A DNA stretch of 64,000 nt from Evansella sp. AB-P1 (GTDB taxonomy: Bacteria; Bacillota; Bacilli; Bacillales; Salisediminibacteriaceae): contig NZ_JARUKY010000009.1 in the NCBI RefSeq assembly GCF_029688925.1, positions 142,649 to 206,648 on the forward strand, written 5' to 3'. This document shows positions 31,669-44,269 of the stretch, one piece after another (positions within the stretch are counted from its first letter, which is position 1; every line of letters begins with the position of its first letter). The notes beneath the pieces are model-generated. The model worked only from the letters and a program-made list of their open reading frames with translations, made no database searches and was not told the DNA's origin. The translations under genes were made by a program, and so were the position numbers.

Positions 31669-31714
31669 TGTATCTTATCCAATGTTGTCTAGTGCAATAT
31701 TGGTTAAATTAATT

Positions 31715-32185
31715 TTACCAACGATAGTGAGCAAATGCTTTGTTCGCTTCAGCCATACGGTGAGTATCCTCACGCTTTTTGACTGCTGCTCCAGTATTGT
31801 TAGCTGCATCTAAAATTTCATTAGCTAAACGTTCTTCCATTGTTTTTTCTCCGCGAAGTCGAGCATAGCTCACTAACCAACGAAGTCCTAAAGTCGTACG
31901 ACGTTCAGGCTTAACTTCGATCGGCACTTGGTAGTTAGCACCACCAACACGACGAGCTTTAACTTCAAGAACTGGCATGATGTTTTTTAAAGCTTGTTCA
32001 AAAACTTCTTGTGGATCATTACCACTACGTTCTTGTACTAATTCAAATGCTCTATATAGAATCGTTTGTGCAACACCTCTTTTTCCATCAATCATGATGC
32101 GGTTGATCAAACGAGTTACAAGCTTAGAATTATAAATAGGATCAGGTAAAACATCTCTACGAGGTACAGGTCCTTTACGAGGCAT
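31715..32185 (-). CDS. rpsG: 30S ribosomal protein S7
   Basis: S7, 156 aa, the primary organiser of the 3' domain of 16S rRNA. It begins [20 protein letters not shown] and ends [11 protein letters not shown]. The ATG at 32185 has GGAGGG upstream; the six-codon in-frame extension is part of that site and is rejected. Confidence 0.98.
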   Translation of the reverse strand: MPRKGPVPRRDVLPDPIYNSKLVTRLINRIMIDGKRGVAQTILYRAFELVQERSGNDPQEVFEQALKNIMPVLEVKARRVGGANYQVPIEVKPERRTTLGLRWLVSYARLRGEKTMEERLANEILDAANNTGAAVKKREDTHRMAEANKAFAHYRW

Positions 32186-32242
32186 CAAATTCCCTCCTTT
32201 CACGTAATTATAAAAATGATGATTAAATCATCTTCTTATTTA

Positions 32243-32767
<525 letters not shown>

Positions 32768-33016
32768 TTACTTTTTAATTGCTACAGTAGCTGCACTAAC
32801 ATCAATTCCGCAAGCTTTACCTAATTTCTTCATGGAGTCCACTTTTGTGCATGATACTCCGTGCTTTTCAGCTAAAGAAACAATTCTTTGTAAAACCTTT
32901 GGATCAGCATCTTCTGCAACGATGATTTCTTTAACCTGCTTATCTTCCAGTGCTTTAAGCGTCTGTTTAGTGCCTACGACTTTCTCATCTGCCTGCACTA
33001 CTTTTTCATAAGACAT
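32768..33016 (-). CDS. rplGB: L7Ae-family ribosomal protein (RplGB/YbxF)
   Basis: Protein of 82 aa of the L7Ae/L30e/S12e/Gadd45 family. B. subtilis YbxF binds kink-turn RNA. Family residues include the stretch around [16 protein letters not shown] and [17 protein letters not shown]. The ATG at 33016 has GGAGG eight bases upstream; a longer in-frame start at 33052 is not supported. It sits between rpoC and rpsL, its conserved place. Confidence 0.95.
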   Translation of the reverse strand: MSYEKVVQADEKVVGTKQTLKALEDKQVKEIIVAEDADPKVLQRIVSLAEKHGVSCTKVDSMKKLGKACGIDVSAATVAIKK

Positions 33017-33094
33017 ATTTCCATCCTCCAAAGCAACAGGTATTTGGCACACTTAGATATGTTACCACCGCGAATGATCAGTGTCAATACCTTT

Positions 33095-36000
33095 TTAATC
33101 TTGTAATGTTGCTTCTTCTAAAATAACTTCATTGGTTTCTTCTTGCACTGGCTCTTCAGGCGCTATTTGACGGTATCTTTGCATTCCTGTACCTGCTGGA
33201 ACGAGCTTACCGATAATAACATTTTCCTTCAGCCCAACTAGCTCATCTTTCTTACCTTTGATTGCTGCATCTGTTAGAACCCTTGTTGTTTCTTGGAAAG
33301 AAGCAGCTGATAAGAATGAATCTGTCTCAAGAGATGCTTTCGTAATACCTAATAAAACTGGTCTACCGGTTGCAGGAACGCCTCCGCGTAATAAAATATC
33401 ACGATTTGCTTCAATGAATTGGTGCACCTCTATAAGAGATCCTGGTAATACTTCCGTATCCCCTGCATCAACTACACGGATTTTACGTAGCATTTGACGA
33501 ACCATTACCTCAACGTGTTTGTCTCCAATTTCTACCCCTTGCATACGGTATACTTTCTGCACTTCACGTAAAAGATACTCTTGAACACCTTGAACACCTG
33601 AAACAATTAACAACTCTTTCGGGTCAATGGAACCTTCGGTTAATTCTTGACCAGGTTTAACATTTTCCCCAACCTCAACTTTAATTCTACTACCATATGG
33701 GGCAGCATAGCTTCTCGTCTCATTCTTCCCTTGAACAACAAGCTCTTTTTTCTCACTTACTTCTTTAATATCAGAAACTACACCTTCGATTTCTGAAATA
33801 ACAGCTTGCCCTTTTGGATTACGGGCTTCGAATAACTCCTGAATACGAGGTAAACCTTGTGTAATATCATCACCTGCAACCCCACCAGTATGGAAGGTAC
33901 GCATCGTTAACTGTGTACCAGGCTCACCGATGGACTGTGCTGCAATAATACCCACAGCTTCACCCACTTCTACTTCATCACCTGTGGCTAGGTTTCTACC
34001 GTAACAAGCTTTACATACACCATGCTTCGTATCACAAGTAAATGCAGAACGAATTACTACTTTTTCTATCCCTAAATCTTCAATGACTTTCGCCATCTCT
34101 TCATTAATTTGTTCATTAACGGAAACGAGAACTTCGTTTGTTTCCGGATGATAGATTGTTTGAAATGCTTCTCGACCAACAAGTCGATCATATAAAGGTT
34201 CAATTACTTCTGACCCTTCCTTAATAGCTTCTACTTCTAATCCTCGATCTGTTCCACAGTCATCTTCTCTTACAATAACATCTTGTGCCACATCAACTAA
34301 ACGACGAGTTAAATAACCTGAGTCTGCTGTTTTTAAGGCTGTATCAGCAAGACCTTTACGAGCCCCGTGTGTAGAGATGAAGTACTCTAAAACTGTTAAA
34401 CCTTCACGGAAACTAGATTTGATCGGTAACTCGATAATACGACCAGATGGATTTGCCATCAGACCACGCATACCTGCAAGCTGCGTAAAGTTAGATGCGT
34501 TACCACGGGCACCAGAGTCACTCATCATGAAGATTGGGTTTGTTCTATCAAGCGTTCCCATTAATTTTTCTTGGATGAGATCCTTCGCAGAACTCCATAC
34601 TTCAATTACTTTATCATATCGTTCTTCTTCCGTAATTAACCCACGGCGGAATTGCTTTAGGATCCGTTCAACCTTCGTTTCAGCTTCTTCGAGAATTTCT
34701 TTTTTCTCTCGTAATACTACGATATCGGATACACCAACCGTAATACCAGCTTTTGTAGAATAATGGAACCCAAGGTCCTTCATTTTATCAAGCATAACTG
34801 ACGTTTCAGAAACTTTAAACTTCTTAAATACTTCCGCAATAATGTCACCGAGGAAACCTTTTTTAAACGGTAGGACAATATCACGCTTATTAAATTCTTC
34901 TTTCACGTCTGTAGTCATTGGCACCATGTACTTATCAGGTGTAGCAACCTCTAAGTTTTCAATAGAAGGCTCATTCATATAAGGGAATGATTCAGGAAGA
35001 ATTTCATTAAAGATAATTTTCCCAACAGATGTTAGTAGGAGCTTCCCTTGATGCTCTTCTTTAAAGTTTGTTTTATTAATGGACGAAACAGGTATAGCAA
35101 TTCTCGTATGAAGATGTACATAGCCACACTGATATGCTGTCAATGCTTCGTTAGCGTCTTTATATACATTACCTTCTCCAATTGCACCTTTTCTTTCAAG
35201 TGTCAAGTAATAGTTTCCTAATACCATGTCTTGTGAAGGGGTAACAACTGGTTTACCATCTTTAGGGTTTAGGATATTTTGCGCTGCTAACATTAGTAAG
35301 CGAGATTCTGCTTGCGCTTCAGCTGACAATGGTACGTGAACAGCCATTTGGTCACCATCAAAGTCCGCATTGTATGCAGTACAAACGAGTGGATGAAGCT
35401 TAATAGCACGACCTTCAACTAATGTTGGTTCAAACGCCTGGATACCTAATCTGTGTAAAGTTGGTGCACGGTTTAAAAGTACTGGGTGTTCTCTGATTAC
35501 TTCTTCAAGAACGTCCCAAACCTCTGGTTGAACACGTTCAACCTTACGTTTGGCACTTTTTATATTATGAGCTAAACCTCTGCTTACCAGTTCCTTCATA
35601 ACGAATGGCTTGAATAGCTCTAAAGCCATTTCCTTAGGAAGTCCACATTGATACATTTGTAAATGTGGACCTACTACGATAACAGAACGACCTGAGTAGT
35701 CCACACGTTTTCCTAATAGGTTTTGACGGAAACGGCCTTGCTTCCCCTTTAACATATGTGAAAGAGATTTTAAAGGACGGTTACCTGGTCCTGTTACCGG
35801 ACGTCCACGGCGACCATTATCAATTAATGCATCTACAGCTTCTTGTAGCATACGTTTTTCATTTTGAACAATGATATTCGGAGCTCCTAAATCTAATAAT
35901 CGTTTTAAACGATTATTTCGATTAATCACTCGACGATATAAATCATTTAAATCTGACGTTGCGAAACGTCCACCATCTAGCTGTACCATTGGTCGTAACT

Positions 36001-36709
36001 CAGGTGGAATAACTGGCAATACGTCTAAAATCATCCACGCTGGGTTATTTCCTGAATGACGGAATGCTTCAAGCACTTCTAATCGTTTGATAGCTCTCGT
36101 ACGACGTTGTCCTTGAGCAGTCAACAATTCTTCCTTCAGTATCCCTACTTCTTTTTGAAGATCAATATCTTGAAGAAGCTTACGGATAGCTTCTGCACCC
36201 ATCTGTGCAGTGAAGGAACGTCCATATTTTTCACGGTATGCTCTATATTCTTTCTCCGATAAGAGTTGCTTAAGTTCTAACGGAGTTTCTCCTGTATCTG
36301 TAACTACGTAAGAAGCAAAGTAAATCACTTCTTCTAGCGATCTTGGAGACATGTCTAGTACAAGCCCCATTCGGCTTGGAATTCCTTTAAAATACCATAT
36401 ATGGGAGACAGGGGCAGCTAACTCAATGTGCCCCATGCGTTCACGACGAACTTTTGCTCGTGTTACTTCTACTCCACAGCGATCACAAACTACACCTTTG
36501 TAGCGTACTCGCTTATATTTTCCACAATGACATTCCCAATCTTTCGTTGGACCGAAGATTCTTTCACAGAACAAACCATCTTTTTCTGGTTTTAATGTAC
36601 GATAATTAATCGTCTCAGGCTTTTTAACCTCTCCTCGTGACCAAGAACGAATTTTATCAGGTGATGCGAGGCCAATTTTCATATACTCAAAGTTATTTAC
36701 ATCTATCAA
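33095..36709 (-). CDS. rpoC: RNA polymerase beta-prime subunit
   Basis: Beta-prime, 1204 aa. The N-terminal zinc finger uses C60, C62, C75 and C78. The catalytic [12 protein letters not shown], which holds the active-site magnesium, lies near residue 450. A second zinc site uses the cluster with CGTDRG and [13 protein letters not shown]. The trigger loop follows. It lies about 30 bp downstream of rpoB. The C-terminal tail is acidic. Confidence 0.99.
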   Translation of the reverse strand: MIDVNNFEYMKIGLASPDKIRSWSRGEVKKPETINYRTLKPEKDGLFCERIFGPTKDWECHCGKYKRVRYKGVVCDRCGVEVTRAKVRRERMGHIELAAPVSHIWYFKGIPSRMGLVLDMSPRSLEEVIYFASYVVTDTGETPLELKQLLSEKEYRAYREKYGRSFTAQMGAEAIRKLLQDIDLQKEVGILKEELLTAQGQRRTRAIKRLEVLEAFRHSGNNPAWMILDVLPVIPPELRPMVQLDGGRFATSDLNDLYRRVINRNNRLKRLLDLGAPNIIVQNEKRMLQEAVDALIDNGRRGRPVTGPGNRPLKSLSHMLKGKQGRFRQNLLGKRVDYSGRSVIVVGPHLQMYQCGLPKEMALELFKPFVMKELVSRGLAHNIKSAKRKVERVQPEVWDVLEEVIREHPVLLNRAPTLHRLGIQAFEPTLVEGRAIKLHPLVCTAYNADFDGDQMAVHVPLSAEAQAESRLLMLAAQNILNPKDGKPVVTPSQDMVLGNYYLTLERKGAIGEGNVYKDANEALTAYQCGYVHLHTRIAIPVSSINKTNFKEEHQGKLLLTSVGKIIFNEILPESFPYMNEPSIENLEVATPDKYMVPMTTDVKEEFNKRDIVLPFKKGFLGDIIAEVFKKFKVSETSVMLDKMKDLGFHYSTKAGITVGVSDIVVLREKKEILEEAETKVERILKQFRRGLITEEERYDKVIEVWSSAKDLIQEKLMGTLDRTNPIFMMSDSGARGNASNFTQLAGMRGLMANPSGRIIELPIKSSFREGLTVLEYFISTHGARKGLADTALKTADSGYLTRRLVDVAQDVIVREDDCGTDRGLEVEAIKEGSEVIEPLYDRLVGREAFQTIYHPETNEVLVSVNEQINEEMAKVIEDLGIEKVVIRSAFTCDTKHGVCKACYGRNLATGDEVEVGEAVGIIAAQSIGEPGTQLTMRTFHTGGVAGDDITQGLPRIQELFEARNPKGQAVISEIEGVVSDIKEVSEKKELVVQGKNETRSYAAPYGSRIKVEVGENVKPGQELTEGSIDPKELLIVSGVQGVQEYLLREVQKVYRMQGVEIGDKHVEVMVRQMLRKIRVVDAGDTEVLPGSLIEVHQFIEANRDILLRGGVPATGRPVLLGITKASLETDSFLSAASFQETTRVLTDAAIKGKKDELVGLKENVIIGKLVPAGTGMQRYRQIAPEEPVQEETNEVILEEATLQD

Positions 36710-36741
36710 GGGGCTAACCTCCCTTTCAGCATTCTATCCCG

Positions 36742-39700
36742 TTAAACATTTGATTCCGAAGATTCAAGGTTTAAGTTTAATTTATCATTTCCTTGCTCTT
36801 CTTCATCGTCAAGCTCTAGCATTTCGATCTCCTCTTCATTACTGGAGAGCATCTTCACGTCCATCCCTAAACTTTGAAGCTCTTTAATAAGTACCTTAAA
36901 GGATTCTGGAACACCTGGTTCAGGAACGTTCTCACCTTTTACAATCGCTTCATACGTTTTCACACGACCAACAACATCGTCAGATTTTACGGTTAAGATC
37001 TCTTGTAACGTGTAAGCAGCACCGTATGCTTCTAATGCCCACACTTCCATTTCTCCAAAACGCTGTCCACCGAACTGAGCTTTACCTCCAAGAGGTTGCT
37101 GCGTTACAAGTGAATATGGCCCTGTAGAACGTGCGTGTAATTTATCGTCAACCATATGCGCCAATTTAATCATATACATGATCCCAACAGATACACGGTT
37201 ATCGAATGGTTCACCCGTACGTCCATCATACAATACTGTTTTTCCGTCACGACTCATGCCAGCTTCTTCAAGTGTGCTCCAAACATCCTCTTCACGAGCA
37301 CCATCAAATACAGGACTTGCCACGTGAATACCTAACTTTCTAGCTGCCATTCCTAAGTGAAGCTCTAGAACTTGACCGATATTCATACGAGATGGTACAC
37401 CTAAAGGATTTAACATAATATCAATCGGGGTGCCATCTGGTAAATATGGCATATCTTCTTCAGGTAAAATTCGCGAGATAACACCTTTATTTCCGTGTCG
37501 TCCAGCCATTTTATCCCCTTCATGAATTTTTCTTTTTTGTACAATATAAACACGAACTAATTGGTTAACACCTGGTGGTAGTTCGTCTCCATCTTCGCGA
37601 TTAAAGACTTTAACGTCTAATACGATTCCATCTCCACCATGAGGAGCTCGTAGGGATGTATCTCTAACTTCACGTGCCTTTTCCCCAAAAATAGCATGTA
37701 GTAAACGTTCCTCCGCCGTAAGCTCAGTAACACCCTTTGGCGTCACTTTCCCCACGAGAATGTCTCCATCCTTTACTTCAGCACCTACTCTAATAATTCC
37801 ACGTTCATCTAGATTCTTTAATGCATCTTCTCCAACATTAGGAATATCACGAGTAATTTCTTCAGGACCAAGCTTCGTATCACGAGCTTCAGATTCATAC
37901 TCTTCAATATGAACAGAAGTATATACATCATCCTTTACAAGGCGTTCACTTAAAATAATTGCATCCTCATAGTTGTAACCTTCCCAGGTCATAAAACCTA
38001 CCATTACATTTCGACCAAGTGCCATTTCCCCAACTTCCATCGAAGGACCATCTGCAAGGATTTCACCTTTTGTAACAATGTCTCCTTCTCTAACGATAGG
38101 ACGTTGGTTATAGCACGTTCCTTGGTTAGATCGTTCGAACTTTTGAAGGTTGTAGCGAACGACATCTCCTTCTACTTCTCGACCGTCAACTTCTTCTATT
38201 TGACGAATTTGAACGTATTTCGCACTTACTCGTTCTACACGTCCGTTTACTTTTGAAACAACTGCTGCACCAGAATCCTTGGCAGAAACATACTCCATTC
38301 CTGTTCCAACTAAAGGTGATTCTGGTTCAAGTAACGGCACTGCTTGTCGCTGCATGTTTGCTCCCATTAAAGCACGGTTCGAGTCATCATTTTCTAAGAA
38401 TGGAATACAAGCTGTCGCTGCTGAAACCACTTGTTTTGGTGAAACATCCATATAGTCAACCCGATCTCGAGGGACGATGATGTTTTCTCCACGGAAACGA
38501 CAAATAATGTTTTCATTAATGAAAGCACCATCATCATCTAACATAGCATTTGCTTGTGCTACAACGTAGTTATCTTCTTCATCGGCTGTTAAGTAGTCAA
38601 TTTGACTACTAACTTTTCCAGTCTCATGATCAACCTTACGATATGGTGTTTCCATAAAGCCAAATTCATTTACCTTCGCAAAACTTGAGAGTGAGTTAAT
38701 TAAACCAATGTTCGGTCCCTCTGGAGTTTCGATCGGACACATTCTACCATAGTGAGAATAGTGAACGTCTCGCACTTCAAAACCTGCACGTTCACGAGTT
38801 AAACCACCTGGACCTAGTGCTGATAAACGACGTTTATGAGTCAGCTCGGCTAATGGATTCGTTTGATCCATAAATTGAGACAGCTGTGATGATCCAAAGA
38901 ACTCTTTTATTGATGCAATAACAGGTCGAATATTAATTAATGCCTGTGGTGTAATCACATTTGCATCCTGAATGGACATTCGTTCACGAACAACTCGTTC
39001 CATCCTAGATAATCCGATACGGAATTGATTTTGTAGTAATTCACCAACAGAACGTAAACGACGATTCCCTAAGTGATCAATATCATCTGTATTTCCTACT
39101 CCATGTAATAGATTAAAGAAATAATTAATAGATGCAATGATATCTGCCGGCGTAATATTTTTTACAGACTTTTGAATTGTCCCATTACCTAACACACGAA
39201 TAGGTTGCTCTCCGTTACCAGATGGATCATGAATTAAGATAGATTGTAATTCTACTTCCTCTTCATCAACAACCCCACCATGTAATGTATAATGCTTAAA
39301 CCCTACATTACTTTCTAGATAAGGAATAAGTCGATCTAGAAGACGTCGATCTATAACCGCACCTTCTTCAGCTAAAACTTCTCCAGTTTCTGGGTCTACT
39401 AGAGTTTCTGCTAATCGTTGATTAAATAAACGATCTTTAATATGAAGCTTTTTATTCATTTTGTAACGACCTACATTTGCTAAATCGTAACGTTTCGGAT
39501 CAAAGAAACGTGACTCTAATAAACTCTTGGCATTATCTACTGTAGGTGGTTCCCCTGGACGTAAGCGTTCATAAATTTCTAGTAAAGCTTTCTCACTACT
39601 ATCAGTGTTGTCTTTTTCAAGAGTGTTTCGAAGATATTCATCTTCTCCTAAAAGTTCAATGATCTCTTGATCAGCTCCAAATCCAAGAGCACGTAAAAGA

Positions 39701-40290
39701 ACGGTTACTGGGATTTTTCGCGTACGATCAATACGTACATACACGATATCCTTTGCATCCGTTTCTAGCTCCAACCATGCACCACGGTTTGGAATGACGG
39801 TAGCAGTAAACCCTTTTTTACCGTTTTTATCCATCTTTTGGCTGTAGTACACACTCGGAGAACGAACGAGCTGAGATACAATTACACGTTCCGCACCATT
39901 GATTACGAACGTACCTGTATCCGTCATTAATGGGAAGTCTCCCATAAACACTTCCTGCTCCTTCACTTCTCCTGTCTCTTTATTAATGAGACGAACCTTC
40001 ACTCGAAGAGGTGCAGAATATGTTACATCTCGTTCTTTCGATTCTTCCACTGAATATTTTGGTTCACCTAAGCTATAATCAATAAACTCAAGTACCAAAT
40101 TACCAGTGAAATCTTCAATTGGAGAGATGTCTTGAAACATCTCACGAATACCCTCATCAAGAAACCATTGATAAGAAGCTGTTTGAATTTCAATTAAGTT
40201 TGGAAGATCCAGAACTTCACTGATTCGGGCATAGCTTCTTCTCTGGCGGTGGCGTCCATACTGAACTAGTTGACCTGTCAACTGCTTCAC
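36742..40290 (-). CDS. rpoB: RNA polymerase beta subunit
   Basis: Beta subunit, 1182 aa. The rifampicin region reads [20 protein letters not shown] with [10 protein letters not shown], the sensitive wild-type form. The flap, the conserved GRHGNKGV and the C-terminal [18 protein letters not shown] are all present. The tail after residue 1150 is very acidic. The gene follows rsmC after a 398-bp leader region. Confidence 0.99.
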   Translation of the reverse strand: MKQLTGQLVQYGRHRQRRSYARISEVLDLPNLIEIQTASYQWFLDEGIREMFQDISPIEDFTGNLVLEFIDYSLGEPKYSVEESKERDVTYSAPLRVKVRLINKETGEVKEQEVFMGDFPLMTDTGTFVINGAERVIVSQLVRSPSVYYSQKMDKNGKKGFTATVIPNRGAWLELETDAKDIVYVRIDRTRKIPVTVLLRALGFGADQEIIELLGEDEYLRNTLEKDNTDSSEKALLEIYERLRPGEPPTVDNAKSLLESRFFDPKRYDLANVGRYKMNKKLHIKDRLFNQRLAETLVDPETGEVLAEEGAVIDRRLLDRLIPYLESNVGFKHYTLHGGVVDEEEVELQSILIHDPSGNGEQPIRVLGNGTIQKSVKNITPADIIASINYFFNLLHGVGNTDDIDHLGNRRLRSVGELLQNQFRIGLSRMERVVRERMSIQDANVITPQALINIRPVIASIKEFFGSSQLSQFMDQTNPLAELTHKRRLSALGPGGLTRERAGFEVRDVHYSHYGRMCPIETPEGPNIGLINSLSSFAKVNEFGFMETPYRKVDHETGKVSSQIDYLTADEEDNYVVAQANAMLDDDGAFINENIICRFRGENIIVPRDRVDYMDVSPKQVVSAATACIPFLENDDSNRALMGANMQRQAVPLLEPESPLVGTGMEYVSAKDSGAAVVSKVNGRVERVSAKYVQIRQIEEVDGREVEGDVVRYNLQKFERSNQGTCYNQRPIVREGDIVTKGEILADGPSMEVGEMALGRNVMVGFMTWEGYNYEDAIILSERLVKDDVYTSVHIEEYESEARDTKLGPEEITRDIPNVGEDALKNLDERGIIRVGAEVKDGDILVGKVTPKGVTELTAEERLLHAIFGEKAREVRDTSLRAPHGGDGIVLDVKVFNREDGDELPPGVNQLVRVYIVQKRKIHEGDKMAGRHGNKGVISRILPEEDMPYLPDGTPIDIMLNPLGVPSRMNIGQVLELHLGMAARKLGIHVASPVFDGAREEDVWSTLEEAGMSRDGKTVLYDGRTGEPFDNRVSVGIMYMIKLAHMVDDKLHARSTGPYSLVTQQPLGGKAQFGGQRFGEMEVWALEAYGAAYTLQEILTVKSDDVVGRVKTYEAIVKGENVPEPGVPESFKVLIKELQSLGMDVKMLSSNEEEIEMLELDDEEEQGNDKLNLNLESSESNV

Positions 40291-40703
40291 CCCTCAAAAC
40301 TAGCGTTTTTATCATCAAAAGGACTACATATGAGCAATCCTTTGACAGACATTTTTTTAAAAAATATAGGCTCCATTTACTTTGTGTTGTTTTTGTTTCA
40401 ATCAACACTTCTAAATCTACATTTCCCTTTAACATAGCCTAAATATAAAACTATTACAACTTTACAATGAATATAGGATTACTTAAAGTGATATCACTAT
40501 AAAAGAAAGCTAGAACTCCCTTCCCTAATGAAAATAAAAAAAGGGCGTAAAAGCCTTCATCCATGAAAAGGCATATAAGACGTTAATAGTTTGTCCAAAA
40601 TTACCCTTTTTATACACAATTCCTATATTTTAAGCATAATTGCCCTATTTTCACGTTTACATTCATACGCATTAAATAACATTAACACAACACAAATAAA
40701 GAG
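40291..40703 (-). promoter_or_regulatory. Long leader or spacer upstream of rpoB
   Basis: No ORF is supported in these 413 bp. On the minus strand, GCCTT...AAGGC near 40557-40577 is followed by TTTTACGCCCTTTTTTT, resembling a weak terminator for rsmC. Closer to rpoB, TCAAAGGA/TCCTTTTGA forms a hairpin near 40312-40345. A possible promoter, TTGTAA then 17 bp then TATGTT, lies between them. Separate control of rpoB-rpoC is likely, but the exact signals are uncertain. Confidence 0.4.
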
Positions 40704-41306
40704 TCAACATTTTTTTCCTTTATAAATAAAATATCCCTTTGACTTTTGTACAACCTCTATATCTAAGCCTAAGTTTTCTAATTTTTCTTTCGTCGATAAT
40801 GCCCCTTGCTTTTTTTGAATAACCACCCATAACTCCCCTTGTGGAGCTAAGCAATCTATCGCTTGTTCATATAATTGAAATACAACTTTTTTCCCAGCTC
40901 TAATCGGTGGATTCGTAAGTATGGATGCAAATTTATTATCCTGCTGTCCGTGAAGTAAGTCATTTTGTTGTATCTTTGTAATGGTTACATTATTTAATTT
41001 GGCATTTAATTTAGCTAAATCAACAGCTCGTTCATTTATATCGTACATATAAATCTTACGCTGAGGGAACTTTTTAGCCAACGTTATTCCAATAGGACCC
41101 CAGCCACAACCTACATCACCAATAGCTCCTTCTACATTCGGAAGTTCAAAGGACTCAATTAATAATCTAGTTCCAAAATCTAGTCCTGCTTTGGAGAACA
41201 CGCCACGATCCACATAAAAATGAAAGGTTTCACCAGCAATTTCTTCAGTAATTTTCCTTCTATCACTTTCAACCATTGGCTTCTCATCATAATAATGTTT
41301 AGTCAC
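40704..41306 (-). CDS. rsmC: RsmC/YbxB-family rRNA methyltransferase
   Basis: Class I SAM-dependent methyltransferase, 200 aa. The SAM motif is DVGCGWGPIG and the catalytic motif is NPPIRAGKK, typical of RsmC-like enzymes that methylate guanine N2 in 16S rRNA. Bacillus calls this ybxB. I placed the start at the GTG at 41306 (AGTAGGTG six bases upstream), giving MTKHYYDEKP as in its homologue. The exact rRNA target in this organism is inferred. Confidence 0.88.
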   Translation of the reverse strand: MTKHYYDEKPMVESDRRKITEEIAGETFHFYVDRGVFSKAGLDFGTRLLIESFELPNVEGAIGDVGCGWGPIGITLAKKFPQRKIYMYDINERAVDLAKLNAKLNNVTITKIQQNDLLHGQQDNKFASILTNPPIRAGKKVVFQLYEQAIDCLAPQGELWVVIQKKQGALSTKEKLENLGLDIEVVQKSKGYFIYKGKKC

Positions 41307-41534
41307 AAACAACACCTACTCACTAATAAATCGATTCAGTTATTGACTGGGAAATATCATTTTTCCCTGACAATAGGACAGCTTTGACCATTCTACTTCA
41401 GTTGCAATAATCCATCATCTATTCTTTCTAACAAAACCTTAACAGCATTTCCACTTATACGCTGACTCATTCAAGTTTTCATAGATTTTTTATTTTCCCA
41501 TTTCTCATTACGGCTTAAACCTAATATTTTAATT
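41307..41534. other. A/T-rich spacer between rplL and rsmC
   Basis: About 230 bp with no supported ORF. It should contain the rsmC promoter, but I cannot choose between several weak A/T-rich candidates. Confidence 0.4.
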
Positions 41535-41662
41535 ATAAGAAAAGCGCAAGGCGCCTCAATTTAACCTAAGAACACCCACGTCTTATGGGCAAAGGTTAAA
41601 TCATCGACGTCCTGTCTCCTAGACAACTTTCAAAGTGAAAATTTTATACTTTCTTATCTTTC
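41535..41662 (+). repeat. Interspersed hairpin repeat, family 1, copy R4
   Basis: Full-length copy starting ATAAGAAAAGCGCAAGGCGCC. The main hairpin is CCCAC-GTCTT-ATGGG at 41575-41589, with an outer TAACCT/AGGTTA stem. The second hairpin is GAC-GTCCT-GTC at 41606-41616, and a third, TGTCT-CCT-AGACA, follows. It abuts the rplL terminator. Confidence 0.87.
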
Positions 41663-41665
41663 GTA

Positions 41666-41699
41666 CAAAAAACTCGCTTTGTTCCCAAAGCGAGTTTTT
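41666..41699 (-). terminator. Terminator of rplJ-rplL
   Basis: The stem AAAAACTCGCTTTG/CAAAGCGAGTTTTT has a four-base loop and a T-run on both strands. It lies 20 bp beyond the rplL stop. Confidence 0.93.
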
Positions 41700-41719
41700 C
41701 GGAGGTCATTGTCAGATTC

Positions 41720-42082
41720 TTACTTAACTTCTACAGATGCGCCTGCTTCTTCAAGCTTCGCTTTCATTTCTTCAGCTTCGTCTTTAGAAACTCCTTCTTT
41801 AACTGCAGCTGGAGCACCATCAACTAATGCTTTTGCATCTTTCAATCCTAAACCAGTGATTTCACGAACAACTTTAATAACGTTGATTTTAGATCCACCA
41901 GCAGATTCAAGCACTACATCAAATTCTGTTTTTTCTTCTACAGCTTCAGCAGCTCCGCCACCAGCTACAGCTACTGGAGCAGCAGCAGTTACACCAAACT
42001 CTTCCTCAATTGCCTTTACAAGGTCGTTTAATTCTAAAACAGTCATTTCTTTAACCGCATCAATAATTTGCTCTTTAGTCAT
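41720..42082 (-). CDS. rplL: 50S ribosomal protein L7/L12
   Basis: Stalk protein, 120 aa. The N-terminal dimerisation domain spans about residues 1-30. An Ala/Gly/Val-rich hinge ([13 protein letters not shown]) leads to the C-terminal factor-binding domain with [20 protein letters not shown]. It lies downstream of rplJ and ends the unit. Confidence 0.98.
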   Translation of the reverse strand: MTKEQIIDAVKEMTVLELNDLVKAIEEEFGVTAAAPVAVAGGGAAEAVEEKTEFDVVLESAGGSKINVIKVVREITGLGLKDAKALVDGAPAAVKEGVSKDEAEEMKAKLEEAGASVEVK

Positions 42083-42149
42083 TTTTATTTCCTCCTGTTA
42101 TTGTTTAATTTATGCCGTTAGGCTACTTTTTCGATAGGGAATAATACAA

Positions 42150-42650
42150 TTATGCCCCTTGTTCTTCTTTCTGATCTGCAACTGCTTTTGTTGCCAATGC
42201 AAGGTTGCGAACTGGAGCTTGTAAAACACTGAGAAGCATAGATAGTAACCCTTCGCGAGATGGAAGTTCAGCGATTGCCTTCACTTCATCAACAGAAACT
42301 ACACGCCCTTCAATAACACCGGCTTTAATTTCTAATGCATCATGTTTTTTTGCAAAACCAGCAAGTACCTTCGCTGGAGCAATTACGTCTTCGTTACTAA
42401 ATGCAATGGCTGTTGGTCCTACAAGATTTTCATTAAGGTCTGATAAACCTGCTTTTTCTGTAGCACGACGAGTCATTGTATTTTTGTAAACTTTAAAGTC
42501 AACACCAGCTTCACGAAGTTGCTTACGAAGTTCTGTCACCTCAGCAACATTTAACCCACGGTAGTCAACTACAATTGTTGATTGGCTCTCTTGTAATTTT
42601 GTTGTGATTTCTTCTACAACTTGTTTCTTCTTTTCAATCACTACGCTCAT
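42150..42650 (-). CDS. rplJ: 50S ribosomal protein L10
   Basis: L10, 166 aa, anchors the L7/L12 stalk and represses its own operon by binding the leader. It begins [19 protein letters not shown] and has [15 protein letters not shown]. The ATG at 42650 has GGAGGTGT upstream; the long in-frame extension lies in the leader and is not coding. Confidence 0.98.
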   Translation of the reverse strand: MSVVIEKKKQVVEEITTKLQESQSTIVVDYRGLNVAEVTELRKQLREAGVDFKVYKNTMTRRATEKAGLSDLNENLVGPTAIAFSNEDVIAPAKVLAGFAKKHDALEIKAGVIEGRVVSVDEVKAIAELPSREGLLSMLLSVLQAPVRNLALATKAVADQKEEQGA

Positions 42651-42690
42651 TCTGACACCTCCTATTAAATACTTTACATACCGTACGCAT

Positions 42691-42830
42691 AAAAAAGGCC
42701 TCCATGCATAGACATGGAGGCAGCAATATTTAAACCTATTATAGCAAATAGGATCTATTACACTACGCACCTCGGTAGGAAATTAAGCAATGAATTGCAC
42801 CTACTGTCTACGGTATGATCTTTATTAAAT
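42691..42830 (-). promoter_or_regulatory. L10 leader with transcription attenuator
   Basis: The rplJ leader folds into a known type of Firmicute L10 leader. The attenuator stem at 42697-42721 (CCTCCATG/CATGGAGG) is followed on the minus strand by six T residues, 40 bases before the rplJ start. Upstream is the conserved region with AGGTGCAATTCATTGC and CCTACCGAGGTGCG, where L10(L12)4 should bind. Excess L10 would favour the terminator form. Confidence 0.85.
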
Positions 42831-42841
42831 TCACCTTAGTT

Positions 42842-42870
42842 AGTATACAACTTAGATAAATTGAAGTCAA
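42842..42870 (-). promoter_or_regulatory. Sigma-A-type promoter of rplJ-rplL
   Basis: On the minus strand, TTGACT (42870-42865) and TATACT (42847-42842) are separated by 17 bp, directly after the rplA stop and before the L10 leader. Confidence 0.85.
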
Positions 42871-42878
42871 CTATTCAA

Positions 42879-43574
42879 TTAAATTTTAAAACCGGAAACA
42901 TTTACCTTCATACCAGGACCCATTGTTGAAGCAATAGCTACATTACGCATATACGTCCCTTTAGAAGCTGCTGGCTTCACTTTTAATAGTGTTCCAACAA
43001 TTGTTTCGAAGTTTTCAACAAGCTTGTCATCTTCAAAGGAAACTTTACCAATTGGAACATGGAGGTTTCCAGATTTATCAACGCGGTATTCAACTTTACC
43101 TGCTTTGATTTCGTTAACAGCTTTTTCAACATCGAATGTAACTGTTCCTGTTTTAGGATTTGGCATTAATCCTTTAGGACCTAACACACGACCTAGCTTA
43201 CCAACTTGAGCCATCATATCAGGAGTAGCTACAACTACATCAAAGTCAAACCATCCTTGGTTTACTTTATTGATTAAGTCCTCTTCTCCAACAAAATCTG
43301 CTCCAGCTGCTTCTGCTTCCTTCGCTTTATCTCCCTTTGCAAAAACTAGCACACGTTGTGTTTTACCAGTTCCGTTTGGAAGAACTACTGCTCCACGAAT
43401 TTGTTGATCTGCTTTTTTAGGATCTACACCTAAACGAGCAGCAAATTCTACAGTTTCATCAAATTTAGCTGTTGCTGTTTTCTTTACAAGTTCAACAGCT
43501 TCTTTAATATCATATACTTTTTCACGATCTACAAGTTTAATTGCATCCGTGTACTTTTTACCTTTCTTAGCCAT
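42879..43574 (-). CDS. rplA: 50S ribosomal protein L1
   Basis: L1, 231 aa, forms the mobile L1 stalk and also acts as a translational repressor in many bacteria. It begins [21 protein letters not shown] and carries [13 protein letters not shown]. It follows rplK after a 120-bp gap that holds a strong RNA structure. AGGAGGAAAG precedes the ATG. Confidence 0.98.
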   Translation of the reverse strand: MAKKGKKYTDAIKLVDREKVYDIKEAVELVKKTATAKFDETVEFAARLGVDPKKADQQIRGAVVLPNGTGKTQRVLVFAKGDKAKEAEAAGADFVGEEDLINKVNQGWFDFDVVVATPDMMAQVGKLGRVLGPKGLMPNPKTGTVTFDVEKAVNEIKAGKVEYRVDKSGNLHVPIGKVSFEDDKLVENFETIVGTLLKVKPAASKGTYMRNVAIASTMGPGMKVNVSGFKI

Positions 43575-43622
43575 GTTCTTTCCTCCTCATTGTGGTTTTA
43601 GCGGTTAGACCTCCCACTAATA

Positions 43623-43675
43623 AAGGTTGCGAACCCAACCTACAGGTAGGACCAATGTCCTTTTTTCGCAACCTT
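43623..43675 (-). promoter_or_regulatory. Branched RNA structure between rplK and rplA
   Basis: AAGGTTGCGAA (43623-43633) pairs perfectly with TTCGCAACCTT (43665-43675) over eleven bp. Inside, GGAC/GTCC and ACCT/AGGT can form two more short stems, giving a branched fold. No T-run follows, so it is not a terminator. An L1 autoregulatory site or processing site is plausible but unproven. Confidence 0.6.
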
Positions 43676-43694
43676 CAACGTACTCATGGGTTAA

Positions 43695-44120
43695 TTAGTC
43701 TTCAATTACGATTCCCATGCTACGGGCAGTACCTTCAACCATACGCATCGCTGCTTCTACATCAGCTGCGTTTAGGTCTGGCATTTTTGTTTCCGCAATT
43801 TCGCGTACTTTATCACGCTTCAGTGTAGCAACCTTTTTTACGTTAGGTTCACCTGATGCTGTTTCAATTCCAGCTGCTTTCTTTAAAAGAACTGCTGCAG
43901 GTGGAGTTTTAGTGATAAATGTAAATGAACGGTCTTCAAATACCGTGATCTCTACTGGAATGATTAAGCCCGCTTGTTCTTGAGTACGAGCATTAAATTC
44001 TTTACAGAATCCCATAATGTTTACACCAGCTTGACCTAATGCAGGTCCAACAGGCGGTGCTGGATTAGCTTTACCAGCAGGAATTTGTAATTTTACTACT
44101 TTAATGACCTTTTTAGCCAC
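43695..44120 (-). CDS. rplK: 50S ribosomal protein L11
   Basis: L11, 141 aa, at the GTPase-associated centre, needed for stringent-response sensing by RelA. It has [21 protein letters not shown] near the N-terminus and the [14 protein letters not shown] helix at the end. The start is a GTG at 44120 with GGAGGTGTG upstream, giving MAKKVIKVV as in B. subtilis; the longer frame lies in the leader. Confidence 0.97.
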   Translation of the reverse strand: MAKKVIKVVKLQIPAGKANPAPPVGPALGQAGVNIMGFCKEFNARTQEQAGLIIPVEITVFEDRSFTFITKTPPAAVLLKKAAGIETASGEPNVKKVATLKRDKVREIAETKMPDLNAADVEAAMRMVEGTARSMGIVIED

Positions 44121-44225
44121 GCGACACACCTCCTTAAGTCCGTGATGTGGTAAACCGAACCGTTGCACAACATCAACTATCGAAGGCAACATGTTCTCCC
44201 ACTCATATACCTGCTTTAATTGCAG

Positions 44226-44253
44226 GAAAAAACGTGAACGAAATGTTCACGTT
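44226..44253 (-). terminator. Terminator between nusG and rplK
   Basis: The nine-bp stem AACGTGAAC/GTTCACGTT has a five-base loop and is followed on the minus strand by TTTTTTCC. It lies about 65 bp after the nusG stop and within the rplK leader, so it could end nusG transcripts or attenuate rplK. Confidence 0.85.
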
Positions 44254-44269
44254 CATTAACAACATTAAG

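Noticed and set aside
42651..42770. N-terminal extension of L10
   Set aside because: It reads through the L10 leader attenuator; the true ATG has GGAGGTGT upstream.
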